From Plantago major (taxonomy: Eukaryota > Streptophyta > Magnoliopsida > Lamiales > Plantaginaceae), in the NCBI GenBank assembly GCA_026545765.1, contig JAIFAC010000407.1, positions 45,729 through 109,728 on the forward strand: a stretch of DNA of 64,000 bases. The letters run 5' to 3'. The notes below the pieces were generated by a model. The model was not told where the DNA came from. It searched no databases and saw only the letters and a program-made list of their open reading frames with translations. Made by a program: the position numbers and the translations under genes. Positions 12,256 to 25,421 of the stretch are shown here, one piece after another (within the stretch, counting starts at the first letter, position 1; each line of letters begins with the position of its first letter).

Positions 12256-13704
12256 AGTGAAGGCTCTTTAATAAGGGATTCAGATATTTTCCAAATGTCG
12301 ATTGTACCCCTGGCTGAATGAGATAATTACAGTCTCGTATACTGATTGGAGAAATCCTAGCGTATTTTAATTCTCTGTTTGGCACCAGAGTTATCGACCT
12401 CTCAATTTAAGTCCCATAAGTTTTCCACTAGCTGTTCTGATACCAGAGAATATTTATGGAGGTAGTGTAGTGAATTTTTGTTTGAATTGGGATTCCCAGC
12501 TCAAACTTTATGAATTATAAGTCTCTAATAGAATGAGCCTAGCTACATTAAACACAACACATCATCATACTTTTGAATCTGTTCAATAACGATCAAAACT
12601 CCAATATTATCTTGTTCAACTACGTCAACAAAAGCTATCTATTAGAACTACAGTATCACAAATCTAAACGCCTAGAACTACAATGCACTGTCATACCAAC
12701 TACATCCAGATCGACTAAACTCGCCATCGCTATCCTACATCCAATCCAAGGGATCAACTTCAAAATACACTTCACCCTCTCACCATTTACTAACAGCTCT
12801 CTAATTTAAATATGAATGAACTAAACCAGATCATAGTATTATCTAGGTCAACATATATGACACATTGATATTGCATGCAGTTAACTAAATTGTTTGAAAA
12901 TTAGAAAACAAAAATTAACGAACATTACAAATGTAAGTAACTGTACTCACTCTCCTCCTCTTGACACCCTCAACAGTTGTCATCGGGCTTCCATACGATG
13001 CGGGTGCGATGTTTTTGTATAGGGGGAAGCGTGGTGAGATATTACAATACCCGATCAAGTGATATGAGAATGAAAAGAAATGTATGATAATAATTTAGTA
13101 TGATAAGTAGGAGTAAGTCCCTCCATAATTTTTTTCTCAATCAATGAAATATTTTTTGAGATATGATATATGTCTAGCTTGTGTGAGGGATGGGTCAGTA
13201 CTCTGTAAATACATTTTTGGGGATTAAACAATCCGGTCTAGTTCGGCTCGTTACCTGAGCAACTATTGACAGAGCAGTAAAGGAAAAGAAATGACATTTT
13301 AGTCACCTATGAGATTGCAACAGTGGAAACCATGGACAACAAGCAACCAACTCTCATATACGGTGGCACGATTAGACATGGTACTGGGTCGTTGCAAACT
13401 TCATGTGGCTCGGATTTTGCCATGAATTTCTTTATGGCCAAAATCAGCCCAATGACACTTTGAAATTTTTAATTAAAGTGTGTTTAGTGTATTTAATTAT
13501 TCAATTCAGATTGAAAATGAATGAGAAATTAATGCACAAATAGATCGTTGTAATTAATACTGAAGGTATTCGTGATGAAGTTGCATTAAATTCACAAAAT
13601 AAACGTAAATATATAGATAAAAGGTGTTGAAGAAGTTTGAACATACTCATACTAAACATCTTGGAAGGTTGTTGAATCAAGGAAAAGGAAAATTGCAAAA
13701 AGTT

Positions 13705-13776
13705 GTGACTCTTGGGCTTGAACTCACAACCTGCCTGTCAGCAAGGGTTGTGACATACCACTTGAGCTACACATCC
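13705..13776 (-). repeat. tRNA-derived repeat (SINE head or tRNA relic)
   Basis: The minus strand reads GGATGTGTAGCTCAAGTGGT at its start, matching an RNA polymerase III A box (TAGCTCAAGTGG), and GTTGTGAGTTCAAGCCC near its end, matching a B box. Total length is 72 bases, that of a tRNA. The acceptor arms do not pair, so it is not a working tRNA. SINE heads in plants look like this; the body and tail are not resolved. Confidence 0.5.
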
Positions 13777-14147
13777 ATTTGTGATGAGATATTGGTCAAA
13801 TTCGGTTGTGTCCTTTCGGATACAGAGTTGTGGTTCAACAATTTTTCCTTGCAACCTTTGGATATCTATATATAGGGCTCCCCTACTTCGTTTTTAATCA
13901 TGAAAATAAATCCATCCAGATTATTATCCACCCATTATCTATGTTGATATTTGACGGGTGTTGGATGTACTTCAATTATAAATAAATTATTGTAGTAATT
14001 CGCCGAGTTAGTTGTTCAAGTGCTTGAACTCTAATTCACCACTGTTGTTCTATTTTAGGAGACTATTTGTTACGTAAATCGTGAGCACCAGAGCAGGACA
14101 AATAAAGTCTTAAGGACCGAGGGCCGCCCTCTACTCAGCTATATAAA

Positions 14148-14170
14148 CATTTTGTTTTGTTTTGTTTTGT
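14148..14170. repeat. (TTTTG)n microsatellite
   Basis: Four to five units of TTTTG directly after a TATA-like CTATATAAAC. Confidence 0.85.
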
Positions 14171-14813
14171 GTTGTGTTCCAGATATCCATCTTCGATACA
14201 CTACCCACCCACATCTATATGTGAAATTCACCCAACAACTTAGACTTTATTTTAATTATTCGTGTTCGTGGGAAGTGTTTGTTGATCGCGAAACTGGATC
14301 CTGGTGATCATGTGATGATGAATATGGCAAGTGGATTTCTGGAGTGGCATTAAGAAGACGTCTGCTTTCCCAAATCCTGAATATCTGATCAATCAGATTA
14401 TTAACGGTACGATTAGTTGTTGTCATTATTAATTAGTGATTACATGCTTTCATTAGTTTGCATGAAAGATGTATTTGGAACAGTATCCACTTGATCACGA
14501 AAAGTAATGTTTATGTTGGTGATTATCTAAACAATCACTACTCATGTGGGCACCTTTCTTGAAGTTAAACAGTACCAAGTTTGAGAAAAGGCGTGACACA
14601 GTTGTCTTTCTTTTATATGCGCCTATCCTTTGAACCAACATGTATGTCTGTGTTTGTTACACAACTGTTTTCATTTAACCTTCTCTCGTTACGTATGTGG
14701 TTATTTACAAGTTTTATGTTAAACGACTTTTTCCACATTTAAATCTGAAGTAAATTAATATACGTACGATGCCATAAAAATAATTTAGGGTTTCTTTCGG
14801 GGGAAATATAATA

Positions 14814-14821
<8 letters not shown>

Positions 14822-14862
<41 letters not shown>
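14822..14862. repeat. (TA)n microsatellite
   Basis: About 20 TA units preceded by a short (GT)n run. Confidence 0.95.
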
Positions 14863-14864
<2 letters not shown>

Positions 14865-15309
14865 CCTATTTCATTTGGTGTATGGCATGCTATATTCCAT
14901 TTTTTGTTGGTATTTTAATTTTGTATCAAGTGACTTATGATGCAATGTGACCTTACTTTACGTACTTATTTTTCGTTGAACTTTAATAGTACGTACGTGT
15001 TGAACTTGTAACTTTAATCTGGAACTTGAGAAGGGTTGAAGTCAATATTTATTCTCATGTTGTTGCATTGTGAATTTGTATTGTATACTTGTTTTGGTTC
15101 AATCATCTATTTGCGATCATACAAAAGTACACAAACTATGTGTGGTCAAGTTTATTTGTATGATGAGTTTACTACATTTTGTGTATGTAATATTATGTGA
15201 TGATTCTGTAAGTTGGCATATTCAATGCATGTGTACTTGTTGTTATGCGTGAAGTGCATGAGAAATTCTTCCATAGTGTTGGAAGTGTGAATGAGACCTT
15301 TGGTCCATG

Positions 15310-15612
15310 CTTATCAGAATCAAGTATCATTTAAGTGAGTCTTGTTATGCGAAAATTCTATTTCCAGGTATATGGAAAGGACCACATTAAATGTGTAAAG
15401 TCTTGAATCCCCGTTCATATGGTGAGGAGAGCTTTATGCTCTCTAGTTGAAATTTAAAAGAATCATCTCTCATGTGGGGGCGGTTTTGATTGCACAAGAA
15501 ACTGTTGATCTTTGAATCTTGTTAGAATTCAAGTGTTATTTAAGTGGATCTCATAATGCGGAAATTTAGTTTCTACGAAAGCTCGTACCACGCTAAATAT
15601 ATAATGGCTTGA
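15310..15612. repeat. Two decayed copies of a ~100 bp unit
   Basis: The block near 15310-15405 (AATCAAGTATCATTTAAGTG, then ATGCGAAAATTC) recurs near 15515-15610 (AATTCAAGTGTTATTTAAGT, then ATGCGGAAATTT) in the same order, roughly 210 bases apart. The origin is unknown. Confidence 0.5.
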
Positions 15613-16464
15613 AGTTCTATAAATGTGGGAAGGACGAAAATTCTTGAGGAATACTTCCAACGTTTGGCACATGATAGCTCAAGAGCATGGTGTATCCAAT
15701 ACAAAGTTGTGCAAGTATGAATACCTGTGAATGTTCCCTCGTGGTTGTTTCGAGGTGGAGAAAATATTTGGAAAATTTTCTTTAAGAACATTGGTTGGAT
15801 TGTAGGTCCAAATTGCGATTATTTCCAAATAGACCGTGTTACCGGCATGGAATTAATCGATTGAACTACGGGTTCAAAGAATGCGATTTCTATTAAGACC
15901 ATTGTGGTGGCATGGAATCGAGTGAATATCCTGTGTCTAAACTGAATTATTTGTGGTTTACTGAAGGTAAAATCTAGTTGAAAAGAATTTCTCTGCTTGG
16001 AGACAATAAAGAATCTAATTCTCTTTTAATCTCGTTAAAGAATTCTCTATTTTAATCTCGTTAATGAATTGGAATCGGAATCCCGAAGCTATGATGATGT
16101 GAGATTTGAGCTAAATCGTTTGAAACGATTTCGATTCTGGCTGTTTTCCCCCAAATTTTAGGGCTTTTCATTTACTATCGTGTTGCCTGTCTTCTGCTAC
16201 ATTTTATACCTTTTTTAATTTTTACATTGCGGATTTTTTTACGTTTCGAGTTTTCTGGTTTAATGTTGTTATTGAATTTATTGGAAGAGTGAGTTGCAAA
16301 GTTTACTTTAAAATAGTCAAGCTCAACAAGATTCAATTTAATGGATTCTCGCTCATCGTAATTAGCTTGTTGTGCTTTATTTGTTTACATTGAGGTATGT
16401 CACTTTCGTAAAAAATAGCTCACTGGATTTAGTTTACCATCCATCTAAAGAAGAAAAAAATATG

Positions 16465-16670
16465 TCGTATAAAAACTTTACAGAATTTTGAACACTTCGC
16501 ATAAAAAAATAAAGCAGAAACATGGGTTAGACATATGTAGCTTTGCAGAATTGTGAACACTTTGCATAATATTGAAAACAAAAACATGATTTAGTTGTAG
16601 TCATATCAAATGGTAGTGCTTAATGTCCTATACAAACTGCATAATTTTGAAAACGGAAACATGTCTGGAA
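16465..16670. repeat. Decayed tandem repeat, ~65-95 bp unit
   Basis: Phrases such as CAGAATTTTGAACACTTCGC, CAGAATTGTGAACACTTTGC and GCATAATTTTGAAAAC, each followed by an AAACATG segment, recur three times. No coding potential is seen. Confidence 0.5.
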
Positions 16671-17107
16671 TCAAAACCAGAAATTTGCATGAATGTTTAG
16701 ATTGTCAGTTTTATTGCAGCTTATCATACAAAACATGATCCGTCCACTCAAAACATGACTTTGTTATAGGGAATATAGATACTTGGACCGGGTTGGATCA
16801 AAACTGTTAAACAACGTATCTTGTTGGATCAAAATCGGTTAACAAGTCTCATGTAGATTTCGCAAGATGAGTATAATGCAAGAATAACATAAGTTACTGA
16901 AATTGATGAATTGAAGAAGCGATGTTCATCAAGCATAGATGTTGTAGTAAAAAGAGTTTCACTATCTAAGCAAGAGTATCGAATCGAATGCTTTCACAAA
17001 GTCGGACGAAACTTTATATTGAATGCAAACCCTAGTAATTATGAGCGTAATGCCAGATTGTAGTTATAATCGGACTGTAATAATGCTGTTGATTCTGCTA
17101 ATGTAAT

Positions 17108-18794
17108 TGGTGGTCCAGATAACGGCACAGTAAAAGACTAGGGGGGGGGGGGGTGAATAGTCTTTTTCAACTTTTGTCGATAAACACAATTTCTCAGATA
17201 TCTGTGAAGATATCTGATACTTAGATTCAGAGCGCAGAAGACTTAAGATAGATAAGTGCAGAAACAGTTAAAGTGTGTGTATGTGTTGCTGAAAAGTAAG
17301 TACAGAATAGTAAATAACACAGCAAGTATAGTGGTATCTGGAGGTGGCGTAATCCTCCAACAAATCCACTTCGGTCTTTCAGAGACCTAGAATTCACTAG
17401 AACAGATAATTGAGGTCACCTTACAAAAATCATATTCTAAGATTCCTTAAACAAATGGTTCCCAACCAAATGTTCCCCCTGAGTTGTTCCCCGGCTTTCT
17501 CAGCCAAGTACTTCCTGTACTCAGAAACCTTTTTGGGCTATTCCCTAGCTTCCCAAGCTAAGTACTTCATGTGCTCAATAACCTTGGAGTTATTCCTTAG
17601 TTTCCCAAATCAAGTACTTCCTAAACTCCGTTAACCTTGGAGTTATTCCCTGATTTTTCAAACTACATTCTTCGTACTCCACGCCAGCTATGGTGTTGGT
17701 TTTGGTTCGAGTTGTCGATGAGCTTCTTTGTTAACTTTTCGCTAATCGATAGCTCGTGAATCAAGTATACTTAATACACTTTTCAATGTATGGTATCTTG
17801 TTCTTTTTCGACCAAGTCTTAGATAAATGTTCAAGAGAATGAATCTTTATACTTGATCTTTCAATTCAACTCTTTCACATATAGTCGTGCTTGTTTAGAT
17901 CGTGACACTTAGAACTTTAGTGCTACTTAAGATCAAGATCTTTGTCGCAATGTAAAGCTTGAGGATAAGTAGTTTGCTTGAGAGATTAAGATATGTGTTC
18001 AGTATGTTCAAAGGTGTCTAAGGTGTATTCTCAAGCAGTCTAAGTGTTGATATTTATAGATGAATTTGAGTGCCGTTTGAATAGTATCCGTTAGGCTTAA
18101 ATCAAATTCAAACTATTGATATCTGTGTATAGTAATCAGCAGTTTGTCTTCTTCTTCGGTTACCATTGCTTTTGTTCGACATCTCCGTCTGCATTTAATG
18201 CATCAGACTATACTTTTGTCTCAGAGTGACAACGAACTATGCTTTGTATCCGAGACTACCTTGATCAGATTTCTCTGATTCTTTGCATGTCCTTATCTTC
18301 AACTTCAGATACCACTTTTTATTGAAACAACTTTGTTTGCAATATATATATATATTTCTTTCTCAGAAATGTGGTTAAAGCTCAAGGTATCTGAGAGTAG
18401 ATATCTGTGGGCACTTTCCTGGTTTTCAGAAACCTTCCGGTTCTCAGATATCTCTTTAAGACACTTGTTCATTTCAGAAACAAATTGTGTCTTTCTGATA
18501 TCTGATCATAGGTATCTGAAAAACATTTCAGTAATCTTGTGCAGTCTTCAAGTCTTCAATGTCGTTGAACATGTTCTGCTTGGATGTCTTCTTCTTGGTC
18601 TTCTTCATAAAATAAAAATTACATTTTGAGACCTAACATCCTATACAAGATTAGCTAGACTATCATACTAAGTGGGTTTCCTCTTTTACAATGTTCAAGT
18701 GAACCAAGAGTACTAATCACCTTTGTGAAACTAAGATAAGTCATCATGTTGCTGATCAAAATCTAAACTGATATTCCTAACAAAATATCTAACA
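17108..18794 (-). repeat. 3' LTR of copia copy 1
   Basis: In element orientation it begins TGTTAGATATTTTG at 18794 and ends next to GGACCA. It contains a TATA box (CTATAAATA, minus, 18051-18059), a G run at 17142-17154 and a short (TA)n at 18341-18355. It has a clean CAG/CTG-rich text, unlike its partner LTR. Confidence 0.92.
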
Positions 18795-18804
18795 AATTTC
18801 CCCC
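18795..18804 (-). promoter_or_regulatory. Polypurine tract of copia copy 1
   Basis: GGGGGAAATT on the minus strand lies directly before the 3' LTR start (TGTTAG), where plus-strand priming is expected. It fixes the LTR boundary. Confidence 0.85.
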
Positions 18805-21800
18805 ATTTTGATCAGTCAACAATGACTATCTGTCCTATTACAAATCTGGATGAGGAAACAATCCACCACTTAATCATTTCTTATGATTTTTCAGTTCATT
18901 CAATTAAGTGTAGAAAGTAAACATCAACCAAATCACAAGGTGTGATCTTTGCTGACAAGTTATCTTTTTATAGAAAAATATCTGAGAGTAAGTTCATCAG
19001 ATAAGTTACAATGAAAGATTACAAATAACTTTAATACATAATACAATTTAGTTCAATCAACAAAAATACAACAAAAATACATAGTAAATTAGGACAACAG
19101 GAGTAACCAAGCTCCAAGTAAACATCCTAATAGACTAGTCTTCAAGTCTTCAACTCTTCAAGTCTTCAACAGTATTTCTGTGGATCAGTTTGCAAATTTC
19201 CTATCTCCAAACTTTTTGATGTCATCAGAATAATCATAAAGAAGTGTTCTGACGAGCATCTCAGTTGTCTCCGCAAATCCACAGACCTCTTTGTAGGTTT
19301 TGGTAGGATTTTTCTTGACAAAGTGCTTGACCCACAGATACTTTCCCCACTTCCAGGCATGCTCTATTCTGATATCTGAAAGCTTGAAGTAATCGTAGAT
19401 AATCTTCAGATATCTGATGTCACCCTTGTATTGATCTTAGTTAGATAGAATGACTCATGGGGTTCCACAACAAGTCTTGCTCTTGTGCCTGTTCCTGTGA
19501 TATTCAGAATTCTGTGCACATCATCTGGCTTTCCATATGGACATTCATCAGAGAGGTCCTTTCTCATGGCTTCAGTTCTCTTGATAACTTCAAAGTCCAA
19601 CCGGGCTTTAATATGATTGGTGTTAATCAAGATCGCTTATCTTTTCTCCATGCATAAGTCGCTTATGGATCGATCTGGAAATCTTGAGTTTACCAGTAGA
19701 TGCTTAAGTTCCAGAATCCAATAGCCATTTTTCTGATTGATGCACCTGTAGACAGAGGAATCATTGTCATTCTTCACATACTCAATTTTGGCTTCTTCTG
19801 GCCTGAGTGGAAGTTGACTTTGTCTTTACTCAGCTCTCACCGCTCCTTTTCTCTTGAATTCTCTTTCGTTGTTGCTTGAAGAACCACCCGGATAGACTTG
19901 GTATTTCCGCAGGTGTTCTAGCCGCCAGGTCTTTGCAACTATGGGCTCAGTTAGGCTTTCAATTTTCTTTTTTCTGTGAAGAGGAGCTTCATCTTCATCA
20001 GTTTCTTCATCATCATCAAGATTAAATCTTGTGAGAGGTTTACAGCCTTCTTCATTGCCCAGGGACTTGATTTGACCTTCTTCTTCTTCTTCAGAAGATT
20101 CATCAATCCCTTTAACTTGTCTTCTCCTTGGAGCCTTGGTACTCCTTGGAGGTTTCTGTGCTTTGGCCCTTGTTATCATTGTTGTTCCTTCAGTAGGTTT
20201 CTGGGAAGTAGCTACTATTTGCAAAGCAGCTCGACTTGAGGAGGGCTCATTTATCTTGAGTGGTGGATGGGAAGATTTCTTGTTTCTTCTTCCTTTCTAG
20301 GCAGCACCAGCTCCAGATTTCTTCTTGTTTCCTTCTCCTTCTTCCCATTCCCCCTGACTTTGAGGTCCAGATTTGTACAATCCTTCCCCCTTAGTCATTG
20401 TCATCGACTAAGTCTCATAAAGGAATCAGAGAGACTCAAAATATCCTTGTAAGAAATTATAGGCGAGACCAACTTCAAGTTCGGCTTTGAGCTCTCGATT
20501 TTGCCTCGATAAGTCCATTTTCCTTATCGCGAGCTCGCCAACGGGCCTAGGATAGCATCCGCTTCCAAGAAGGTAACTTGCCTCTTGAAAAGCTTTTTCA
20601 CTAAAGACGATCATCGTCCCTTATCATTCCCAGATCTTTCTGAGCAATGACTATGCTAGTTGTTCTCTGAGTGATGAGCTCAGTGAACTTCTTCATTTAA
20701 GAGGGGACGGAGGCAATTACTTCCTTGTTCTGTGAAGACAACTCCTTTTTTAGATGAGCCAAGATTGCATCTGCTCATGTATTCATTGGAGTGGACATTT
20801 CGCGCTTTCAATATTGCAGAGCAATCGCTTCCTTTTCAAGTGAGAAACCGCTAGATGTTCATTGCGGTACTCGCCAAAGTCTTGTCTTCTTCATCATCCG
20901 AGTAATCACTAGTGATCTTCATCCTCTCGACATTCTCATCGATTGTGTTCAGTCCAAAGAACCATCTCATGGATTGGTTTCTTTCCTTTCTGTGAGGAGG
21001 ATGGTACATCTTTTGAAGATGATGCAGCCTTAGCATCATGCTGGACTTCAGATACTTCTGCAGTACCGAGTTCTTTGGTGATTGCATTTACAACATCCTG
21101 TAGCTCTTTAACCTCAGAGTAAGCAGTCATTTCTTGTATGTATTGATCTTGTAGTTGATCAAGCTTGTCTCGGATTTAGCTATCTGTTCTTCCAGCTTGA
21201 AGATGGAGTCATGTTCTTCTTTCAACAGCTTGTCCGAAAGCGAGCCTGCTCGAGTATTTAATATTTTCTGATTGGTTTCTTCAGAAAGCTCAACTACTTG
21301 TACAGTAGTAACTTGGTGTTGGGAAGATGGATGAATAGATTTCTGAGGAGATGGAGACGGAGATTTCTGTGAAGTCTTCTCAGTGTGCTTTTCAGCAGCT
21401 GAGGCATTATTTCTTTGTGAGATTCCTCCGTCCCCGTGTAGGGCATCATCATCATCATCCTTTTGTCATTATCATCCTTTTGGTGATGGTCAAGGAGGTT
21501 CATCAAAATCGTTGCTCATTTCTTCCTCCTCGCCATCTTCGATACAAGATTGATCACTTCAAATAGTGATCTTCGCGCCATTAACTTCTTCTTGTTCGTA
21601 AGGAATGAATTGCGTAGTCTGGGGTGGATCGCTTAAAGGCCATCTGTAATCTTGTCCGACCATCCGCCTGCTCAAAGGCTTGTATCAAATCAGGCGCCAC
21701 TTCTCCGAGATATCCTTATGCAATAGGTCGCAATCAGATATCGCTCAAGAGGGAACATTGCATGGATGTAAGTCTCCAAGTCAAGAGCTCGTGCTCATCT

Positions 21801-22544
21801 TGAAGGTTGATCTGTGATTCTCAATATTTCAGAGATCGAGCACCTTAACTTCGCCATTTCTGAAGCATCGAATGTGCTTTGGCAAAGTTTGAGCCTTGAA
21901 GGGAAGTAGGTCCTTTTCTCATCAACGGAACCCGCTTGCACTTGTTCGAGCCTCGAAAGAAAGAGGTTTGAGTGAGCTTCAAAACTTTTGTAGATATCTC
22001 GAGTAGAAGTGTAGTTTAGTTTCGAGTTACCCGAGTATGGACATCGTGCTCAGAGATTTGTACTATCGAGACAAGGGTGTCTCAGATATCTTGTCGCGAG
22101 GTAGAGACTTGGAAGTCCGTCCTCATCAACCTCTCTTTCTTGAACTCGAGAATTAAAATTATCACAATACTTAGGAAATTTTATCAAGAAAACTTTAAGT
22201 GACATGTCGATATCCGAGAGGTCAATTACCTCCATGGGAGGCTCAGACATGTCTCTCGCAGACTTGTGCGCCTCGAATCTTTTCGTGATGAAGGCCTTCA
22301 TGCCTCATCAATTTCCATAAAGTGTGGATGTCGCAACTCTCCCTCGCACTTCTACTCGAGTGAGCCCGTGAGTAGAATGTATTCAATAATTTAGAAGAAG
22401 TTTTAAGATAACCTGTGGTGAAGAGTACTTATCATCGATTTTCATATACCTTCACAATCGGAAGGCTCAATGATGTGTTCTTCGTAAACCTTGTCTCTCG
22501 GGTTCTCCGCATTTCTTCCTTATCTTCCTCTTTCTTAGTTGGAG

Positions 22545-22624
22545 CTGTTAGAAACATTTACTTTAAATGATTAAGCACATAAACATATGATCGAAAAGTG
22601 TTATCTTAAGAATCAATTTATCAC
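22545..22624 (-). other. Intron in the 3' gene of copia copy 1 (matches 56,752-56,832)
   Basis: On the minus strand GTGATAAAT opens it and TTTCTAACAG closes it, 80 bases. The end is a textbook branch-point and acceptor. Copy 2 has the same intron at nearly the same length. Confidence 0.65.
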
Positions 22625-22729
22625 CGTGGCATGTGCTCGATTTCTTAAGAGGCGAGGTCGAGGGAACCTCCTTCTCGCTTCTCGAGGCAAGCTTTCCAAA
22701 TTCCTCTTGTTTCGTGTTTCTAACTCACC

Positions 22730-22808
22730 AGAATAAAGAAAATTTTATAAGTAACAAGATATACAAGCACAAAATTTTCACAAGGTGAGAGTTAAACCAT
22801 TCAGCTAC
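22730..22808 (-). other. Intron in the 3' gene of copia copy 1 (matches 56,563-56,643)
   Basis: On the minus strand CAG|GTAGCTGAATGG opens it, and the AT-rich body ends where copy 2 has TTATAG|GCTGAG; here the acceptor is damaged (TTCTGGTGAG). Length about 79 bases. Confidence 0.6.
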
Positions 22809-24856
22809 CTGAACCGTATCAGGTTGATTGGTCTCTAAAACTTGTGACCTTTCTATACATTGGTCTTCTTGTTCCAGTCTCTTTTCCTTGTTTGAAGTTT
22901 CAGGTACTTGACACCTTTCCTGAGTATGCAACTCAGCTGCCTTCCCTGTTTGATCATTCTGAGTGGATGTCTCAGTTTGATCCCTCTCATTGAGTTGGGG
23001 AACCTGCTCTTTTGCAGGATTTTCTTCAGACAGTAGTGCCGGTAATTCAAATGGAGTTCATTTACCATTTCATCAACCACTTGTGGTCGCTAGGTTGTTG
23101 TGGTTGTCTCCGGAAGTAAGATTGATCACTGAACGCTCTTCCGCATTTTTAGACGTGGCATTCTCATCTCAGATTCCGCCAAATTTAAATTACCACTCAT
23201 CAGGGCTTTTTGAAGTTGTGCATAAGAGACATTCCCTGATGAAGTATTTGCACCAACAACCTTTGCTATAGGTGCTTGTTCAGCAACCTGAGGTGTAGGT
23301 TCTTCTTCAGATACCTTTTCACCAGTTACTATTTCAGTAACCTTAGCTCGTTTTGTTCTTTCTAGGAATTGAGAGATGACTAGTTTATCATCTTCATTGT
23401 CAGAGCTCTCATCAGCATTGGGAACTGATTGGTCCATTACTCCTGCGGTTTCTGCAGATAGGGCTTGGTGTTTTTCACCTCTTTTGGCAGCATTTATGAC
23501 TTCATCGGCAAGGCATTCTGTAATAGTCTTAACATTTCTGAATGCACTTTCTCTTGCTGAGTCTACTTGTTCAGTAGTTGATAACTCTTTTGCAGCATTG
23601 ATGAGTTCATCTGCATTTATGGGTTCATCGGCCAAGCTTGCAGATATCTGGGAATTGACAATCTCAATGGGTGTGTCTTCTGTTTTGCCAGCAGACTTCT
23701 TTCTTGAAGTTCTGGGCTTCTTTGTCGCAACCTTTTCCTCAGATACCTTTTCAGACTTTCTCTTCTTAGAACCTTTCTGAGACCCAGTAACCTTTTTCAT
23801 CATGTTCGTATACTCGTATTTGTAGAGTAGGTTACTGTTGGAAATTTCAGCCGTCTCTCTGAGCTCAATGCCAAGCTTCTCCAAAGAAGTAGCATATCTT
23901 CGCACTATAGCCATCGTGGCCTTCGCTCATTTAGTCCTTTAGCAATTTTAGGCTCAAGCTCAATCTTCTTCACAAACTTCAAAGGTGTACTTTCCCAATT
24001 GAAAGGGTTTTCCAAATTTTGTCTTGTCGATTCAACAAGAACATCATCATCCACCGCTTCGCTTATTTGGTCAAGACCTCCTTGTAGACCATCAAAGCAT
24101 CTGGAAGAATGCAAGCTAATACATCCCAAAGGAACCATCGATGTCCGTTCGATGTCGCAAGCTTGAACTCAGTGGGTGTATCGGAATTTTCAAGATCACA
24201 CTCATCATTGTACAGCTGAAGTACACCTTCAAGGAGTTCGTCATCCTTGGTGTTTATTTAAAAATCCTTTCCAAGATTTTGAAAGCCAAACAACTCGCAG
24301 AAAGTTGTTAAGTCCAGAAGATTTCCTTTCCTCGACCGAGGTTTTACAAACACTATTTCAAGGTTTCGAGACACAGAAATTATCTCGAGTTGTTGTAGAA
24401 TTCCAACACATCGAGTGATGAAATTCCACTTGGCATGCGTATAAAAACCCTTGATTTGTGCCTTTTCAAGCATGTCAAGAATCGCCTTCGGCTCGGTTTT
24501 CTATCGCATACCGTGAGGTATTCTCAACCATGGCACCGCCCCAAATCATTCTGTGATTTGAAGTCTAATGGTCGATTAAATTCTCCTATCACGGTTGTTC
24601 ACAATAACTCGCTGTTGCTTTTCAAAGCATCAAGGAGGATTGAGATTTTCGCAAATGAACTCTTAGGGCCATCTCTTTATATAGTGTAAGGAATTTGGAA
24701 TTGGTGTTTGAAAGAGATTTGATTCAAGAATTCTTTGCGTAAAACTTAATCTTGATTTGCAGAGATTGTAGAAGGTTTGCAGAGAATCAAGAGAAGGTTT
24801 TGCTATTTTTGTAAGTCAATTTTTCGATTAGGCAAAGTGATTTCTTCGCCAAAATC

Positions 24857-24868
24857 CTATATATATAG
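24857..24868 (-). promoter_or_regulatory. TATA box upstream of the copia 3' gene, copy 1
   Basis: The minus strand reads CTATATATATAGG about 185 bases before the ATG at 24672. The same box stands at the same distance in copy 2. A start about 30 bases downstream would give a 5'UTR of about 150 bases. Confidence 0.5.
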
Positions 24869-25421
24869 CAATGGAATTCAATAGACAAATACATACAAAT
24901 TGATTTTGTGTGTATGTATCGTGATTTGCAAGGTGCGTGAGCAAAAGCAAGTTCGACATTAAATGCAAAAGTGGGCTTATTTTAATTTTAATACCCACTA
25001 TTTATCATGAAGTTAAATTCCACCGACAGATCAAACTCTTAAATTCATCAAGGGTCACCATTGCTTCCAAAGAATGATCACAATCAACAAATGTAATTGT
25101 GCCCATTTAATGAATTTTGGCTATTAGCTATCCTAATCACGCTTCAGATGACCAAGAACACTGCTTGCATCTCCGAGTCTATCTCATGCTTAGGATTTTT
25201 CCAAGTTTTTCACAAAGATAGAAATAATGCAAATTTCAAGAGAGTAGTCGACCGCAGATAGTCAGTACTATTCTCCTTTGTGTTCTGCTTTATCGAGTGA
25301 CCAGATATCCGAGTTCCCCGTAGATCTTAAACCGCTTTTTTGCTCTTTAGCCTTTTGACTTCGGATATTGCTCTGCATTTCTCTTTCTTTCTCGATGCCT
25401 GCTCTGCATTCCGTAACTTTT

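Larger units (their letters stand above)
12256..17104. other. Intergenic region without a supported gene
   Basis: About 4.8 kb, AT-rich, with no conserved protein I recognise on either strand. It holds the microsatellites, the tRNA-derived repeat and the decayed repeats listed separately. A TATA-like CTATATAAAC at 14138-14147 is followed by a (TTTTG)n repeat; a short exon-like stretch ending ATTAACGGTACG (near 14400) might belong to an unrecognised transcript, but nothing confirms it. Confidence 0.55.
19185..24672 (-). pseudogene. Extra 3' gene of copia copy 1 (env-like position), intron-containing, broken
   Basis: It lies between pol and the 3' LTR in the same direction as pol, where SIRE-type elements carry an env-like frame. 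It starts near 24672 (ATGGCC...) and ends near 19185 (KFAN, TGA). Readable parts: an N-terminal globular stretch with RMIWGG-type and FCELFGFQNLGKDF motifs; a clean 262-residue block (23126-23914) rich in K, E and S with nuclear-signal-like KKPRTSRKKS; a coiled-coil-like middle; and a C-terminal part with acidic runs and ARTWRLEHLRKYQVYPGG-like text (near 19900). Introns at 22730-22808 and 22545-22624 match those of copy 2. No signal peptide or membrane span is visible, so a true envelope role is not supported. Function unknown. Confidence 0.75.

Noticed and set aside
13705-13776. Functional tRNA gene
   Set aside because: The A and B boxes are present but the acceptor ends (GGATGTG and AGTCAC) do not pair and no anticodon stem forms.
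17142-17154. G-quadruplex or regulatory G run
   Set aside because: It is a single homopolymer at a spot where the other LTRs have shorter runs, so length change or error explains it.
23376-23780. 134-residue plus-strand open frame
   Set aside because: It is the shadow of the clean 262-residue minus-strand block of the copia 3' gene, whose matching sequence exists in copy 2.
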